Below are positions 61,087-64,000 of a stretch of 64,000 bases of DNA, piece after piece. Made by a program: the position numbers and the translations under genes. The notes beneath the pieces are model-generated. The model was given only the letters and a program-made list of their open reading frames with translations, searched no databases and was not told the DNA's origin. Each line of letters opens with the position of its first letter. The first letter of the stretch is position 1. Source of the stretch: CBDFLD01 sp965249005 (GTDB taxonomy: Bacteria > Acidobacteriota > UBA6911); the NCBI GenBank assembly GCA_965249005.1, contig CBDFLD010000023.1:124001-188000 (forward strand). The letters run 5' to 3'.

Positions 61087-62112
61087 TCAGGTTTCGAACG
61101 GTCTCGCCGCATTCGGGCGTATTGAAGGATTCCCCGCGGCCCCAGCCACCATCGTGGAACCGCCTTCCATCGGCTCCAAACCGACTTCCGCCAGCAGTCT
61201 CTTGTCATGGTCTTCACCAGGATTGGGGGTCGTTAGAAGACGATCTCCGGCAAAGATCGAGTTGGCACCGGCCAGAAAGCAAAGTGCCTGGGTCTCGACG
61301 GATAATCCGGTCCTTCCGGCGGCAAACCGCACCATGCTGGCGGGCATGGCAATGCGGGCGGTGGCAATCATGCGCACCATCTCGATCGGGTCGACCGAGG
61401 GCAAATCCGCCATTGGAGTTCCAGCGACCCGCACCAGCAGATTGATGGGTACGCTCTCGGGATGAGGGTCGTGTGACGCCAGGACAGCCAGCATCTTCAT
61501 TCGATCGTCAATCGTTTCCCCCATACCAAGAATCCCGCCAGAGCAAAGGGTGACGCCAGCTTCTCGCACGAACTGTAGGGTCTGCAAACGATCTTCATAG
61601 GTGCGGGTGGTCACGACGTTGGAGTAGAAATCAGGGCTCGTGTCGAGGTTGTGATTGTACGCAGTCAATCCTGCCTCGGCCAGCCGCCCGGCTTGATCTC
61701 GCGTCAACATCCCCAACGTGCAGCAGGCTTCCAGCTCGAGGGCGCGCACTCCCCGTACCATCTCGAGCACAGAGTCGAACTGTTCATCGTCGGGAGCGTC
61801 GCGCCAGGCAGCTCCCATACAAAAACGTGTGGAGCCGCTCTCCTTGGCCCTGCGGGCGGCGGTCAAGACCTCCTCCATCTTCAACAACCCATGCGCGTCC
61901 ACTTCGGTCTCGAAATGAGCGCTCTGTGGACAGTAGCCGCAGTTCTCGGGGCAGTTTCCGGTCTTGATGCTCAGCAGCGTGCACATCTGGATCTTGGTGG
62001 GATCGTGGAAGCGACGGTGCAGTGTCTGGGCCCGATACACCAGTTCGTTCAGCGGCAGGTCGTATGTGACTCGCAGCTGCTGGACCGTCCAATCGTGTCG
62101 GATCTCGTTCAT
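61087..62112 (-). CDS. bioB: Biotin synthase
   Basis: 341 aa, full length. Radical-SAM iron-sulfur motif C-P-E-N-C-G-Y-C in TGNCPENCGYCPQSAHF; later GILGMGETIDDRMKML and the TRICHY-like C-terminal segment ARTGLSVETQALCFLAGANSIF. BioB inserts sulfur into dethiobiotin. Third gene of a bioD-bioA-bioB minus-strand operon, 59 bases after bioA. Confidence 0.97.
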   Translation of the reverse strand: MNEIRHDWTVQQLRVTYDLPLNELVYRAQTLHRRFHDPTKIQMCTLLSIKTGNCPENCGYCPQSAHFETEVDAHGLLKMEEVLTAARRAKESGSTRFCMGAAWRDAPDDEQFDSVLEMVRGVRALELEACCTLGMLTRDQAGRLAEAGLTAYNHNLDTSPDFYSNVVTTRTYEDRLQTLQFVREAGVTLCSGGILGMGETIDDRMKMLAVLASHDPHPESVPINLLVRVAGTPMADLPSVDPIEMVRMIATARIAMPASMVRFAAGRTGLSVETQALCFLAGANSIFAGDRLLTTPNPGEDHDKRLLAEVGLEPMEGGSTMVAGAAGNPSIRPNAARPFET

Positions 62113-62171
62113 CGACTTCCTCGTTGTTTGTCCTCTTCCAATCGTCTATCGCCGGATCGATCGGAAAGCGG

Positions 62172-63569
62172 TCAGGGTTTTGCTTCCCCGGCTGCCTTCA
62201 AGTTTCGGCGGTTGGTGTTCATCGCGTTCGTCGTTTCCCGTGTGGCGCTTGTTTCGACGACGTGCTCGATCGCACCTTTGAAAATATCGATCATTGCGTC
62301 AAGCTCCTCGGCGGTTGCCACGAGCGGCGGCCAGAGGTAGAGCACATCGCCCAGCGGCCGGATAAAAAGACCCCGCTGGAGTGCCTCCTGCGCCACCTGT
62401 CGAGCCAGAACGGCACCACCGGAGTCCTGGGTGAAGGCGCACATTCCTATCATTCCAAGTGTCCTGAAATATTCCACACAGGGGTAAGAACCGATTTGCT
62501 CCATCCCTCTCTTCAAAAGCTCGTTCGAGGGTTGGAAACCTGCGACGAATCCGTCGTCCGAGTAGATGTCGAGAGCTGCCAGAGCCGCGGCCGAAGTAAT
62601 GGGATTACCGCAAAAGGTGTGGCCGTCGTAGAAGGTGCGGTCTCGATCCTGCCCGCGAAACGCATCGTATATCCGGTCGCTGGCCATCGCCACACTCATC
62701 GGAAGGTACCCGGCCGTCAACGCTTTGCCGAGACACAGAATATCTGGAACGATGTCCGCCTGCTCGCAGGCGAAGAGGCTTCCGGTTCTGCCGAATCCCA
62801 CCGCGATTTCGTCTGCGATGAGGAGAAGATCGTACTCGTCGCACAGCGTTCGAACCCAGGCCAGATAGGGAGCTGGATAAACACGCATCCCAGCCGCCCC
62901 TTGGCACAAGGGTTCGAGAATCACACCGGCCAACTGATCATGGTTTTCGCGGACCGTGGCCTCCAAAGACGTGAAGGCCCGCCGCGCATGCATGAGTTCC
63001 AGATCGTGATCGGGTGAACAACGACAGTGCGGAGACTCGACAATGAAGGCCTTGTGAACGGCGGCCTCGAAAGGTTGATGGAACTGCGGTACGAATCCCA
63101 CGCCCACCGCCCCGAGAGTGTCTCCGTGATAGCCGTCCTGCAGCGAGACGAACCGACAACGCCCCTGCTGCCCGAGATTGGCCCAGTACTGAATGGCGAC
63201 CTTCAGCGCTGCTTCCACGGCGCTGGCACCGTCGGCCGCGAAGTACGCGTGGTTGAGGTCGCCGGGTGCAATCTCGGCCAGCCGATGAGCCAGCTGCACC
63301 GCCAGCGGATGAGAGAGGTTCCCCAGTATGCTGTGCTGTAGGATCCCGGCCTGGCCGCGGATGGCTTCGACGACTTTTGGGTGGCTGTGTCCCAGCGAAA
63401 CGGCCCACCAGGAAGAAATGCCGTCGAGCACACGTCGTCCCTCCCGTGTGATCAGATAGACTCCCTCGGCGCGTTCGAAAGAAGTGTACGGACCCTTTTC
63501 GAATGCGTTGATATCCGTGTACGGGTGCCACAGATGTCTGTAGTCCAGTTCCCGCAGGTCTCGGTTCAT
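62172..63569 (-). CDS. bioA: Adenosylmethionine-8-amino-7-oxononanoate aminotransferase
   Basis: 465 aa. Class III aminotransferase with HLWHPYTDINAF at the start, SSWWAVSLGHSHP, LIADEIAVGFGRTG and the PLP Lys in CLGKALTAGYLPMS. Transfers an amino group from SAM to KAPA in biotin synthesis. The ATG overlaps the bioD stop by 4 bases. Confidence 0.96.
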   Translation of the reverse strand: MNRDLRELDYRHLWHPYTDINAFEKGPYTSFERAEGVYLITREGRRVLDGISSWWAVSLGHSHPKVVEAIRGQAGILQHSILGNLSHPLAVQLAHRLAEIAPGDLNHAYFAADGASAVEAALKVAIQYWANLGQQGRCRFVSLQDGYHGDTLGAVGVGFVPQFHQPFEAAVHKAFIVESPHCRCSPDHDLELMHARRAFTSLEATVRENHDQLAGVILEPLCQGAAGMRVYPAPYLAWVRTLCDEYDLLLIADEIAVGFGRTGSLFACEQADIVPDILCLGKALTAGYLPMSVAMASDRIYDAFRGQDRDRTFYDGHTFCGNPITSAAALAALDIYSDDGFVAGFQPSNELLKRGMEQIGSYPCVEYFRTLGMIGMCAFTQDSGGAVLARQVAQEALQRGLFIRPLGDVLYLWPPLVATAEELDAMIDIFKGAIEHVVETSATRETTNAMNTNRRNLKAAGEAKP

Positions 63570-64000
63570 GTTTGCACCAATGCCTGTTGAAGATTTGGCA
63601 GCCCCGGCATGCAGCTTTCGAAGCGCCGCCAGGTGTCCGTAGAATCGAGCTCCATGGGTCCGAGGTAATCGATGTCACCCAGTACGCGAACATCCGCGAA
63701 GGTGGCGACCGCATCGGGATTGTCTTCCCGGATGAAGTCGGGTTGCACGTTCTCCACCTCGTTGAACACGACCCCCAGTAGCTCCAGGCCTGCATTTCGT
63801 ATGGCGTCAATCGAGAGAAGAGAATGATTGATCGTACCCAATCCTCGACGGGCGACGAGGATTACGGGAAAGGCGAGGAGCTTCATCAAGTCCAGCATGG
63901 TCGCTCGTTCGTTCACCGGTGCCCGGACCCCCCCTGCCCCCTCGACAATCAGCAGCCCATGGCTTCGCAGGAGCGCTTGGGCGCAGTTTTCGATGTGGTG
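63566..64000 (-). CDS. bioD: Dethiobiotin synthetase, truncated at the window end
   Basis: About 144 C-terminal residues are visible; the N-terminal P-loop is outside. VEGAGGVRAPVNERATM is the conserved BioD segment containing the second nucleotide/substrate contact, followed by VILVARRGLGTINHSLLS and LLGVVFNEVEN. Makes dethiobiotin from DAPA, CO2 and ATP. First gene of the operon as far as can be seen. Confidence 0.93.
   Translation of the reverse strand, partial: HHIENCAQALLRSHGLLIVEGAGGVRAPVNERATMLDLMKLLAFPVILVARRGLGTINHSLLSIDAIRNAGLELLGVVFNEVENVQPDFIREDNPDAVATFADVRVLGDIDYLGPMELDSTDTWRRFESCMPGLPNLQQALVQT

Overview
The window (about 64 kb, G+C-rich, no rRNA or tRNA recognised) looks like a chromosomal segment of an Acidobacteriota bacterium, probably a heterotroph specialised on complex glycans. 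The inference rests on gene content: an Oar-type TonB-dependent receptor with an N-terminal carboxypeptidase-regulatory domain, a GWxTD protein, two PSCyt1/PSCyt2/PSD1 + DUF1501 pairs, a DUF3179 protein, four sulfatase-superfamily proteins and many Sec, Tat and lipoprotein signals. No taxonomic marker gene is present, so the assignment is tentative.

Layout. 1-4.5 kb: the 3' part of an FAD-dependent oxidoreductase, a type III (GlnT/GMAS-like) glutamine synthetase preceded by a MITE-like inverted-repeat element, and a convergent sodium:solute symporter. 4.5-6.5 kb: a sulfatase, then a frameshifted small PepSY-like membrane gene. 6.5-26.9 kb: an uninterrupted minus-strand block, read from right to left as TonB receptor, sulfatase-like+TPR, GH36-like glycosidase, GWxTD protein, three tandem paralogous propeller-like secreted proteins, DUF3179, an unknown secreted protein, PSCyt/PSD1 and DUF1501. 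27-32.7 kb: an aldose-epimerase-like gene divergent from a second PSCyt/PSD1-DUF1501 pair, with a perfect palindrome at the shared promoter. 32.8-40.5 kb: a self-contained efflux operon (TetR, TolC-like, HlyD-like, two ABC ATPases, two ABC-2 permeases) resembling CecR-YbhGFSR. 40.5-45 kb: a divergent SHMT-family enzyme, an IS110-family element in a nest of hairpin repeats, and an acyl-CoA dehydrogenase. 45-58.8 kb: a second glycan/uronate region with two sulfatases, a large unknown CBM/CARDB protein, an esterase, a fructuronate-reductase-type SDR divergent from tagaturonate epimerase (UxaE), a Tat amidohydrolase, an IS200-type element, an HXXEE protein and a ceramidase-family protein. 59-64 kb: an EF-hand/deiodinase-like redox protein interrupted by an in-frame TGA, then the biotin operon bioD-bioA-bioB (bioD runs off the window).

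The most notable observation is at 59372-60985. Two ORFs that look separate are one frame broken by a single TGA inside a C-L-T-[TGA]-P-P-F motif, which is the active-site context of iodothyronine deiodinase-like redoxins. A small hairpin at a bacterial-SECIS-like distance follows. I read this as a secreted CxxU selenoprotein with four EF-hands and a DsbD-N-like domain. Other unusual structure includes in-register degenerate 7-bp repeat arrays at four places (one running through an ABC ATPase gene overlap), GCGC-N3-GCGC hairpins with compensatory stem changes around the IS110 element, a 25-bp perfect inverted repeat inside an esterase gene at its nucleophile motif, and active-site substitutions in the SHMT homologue.
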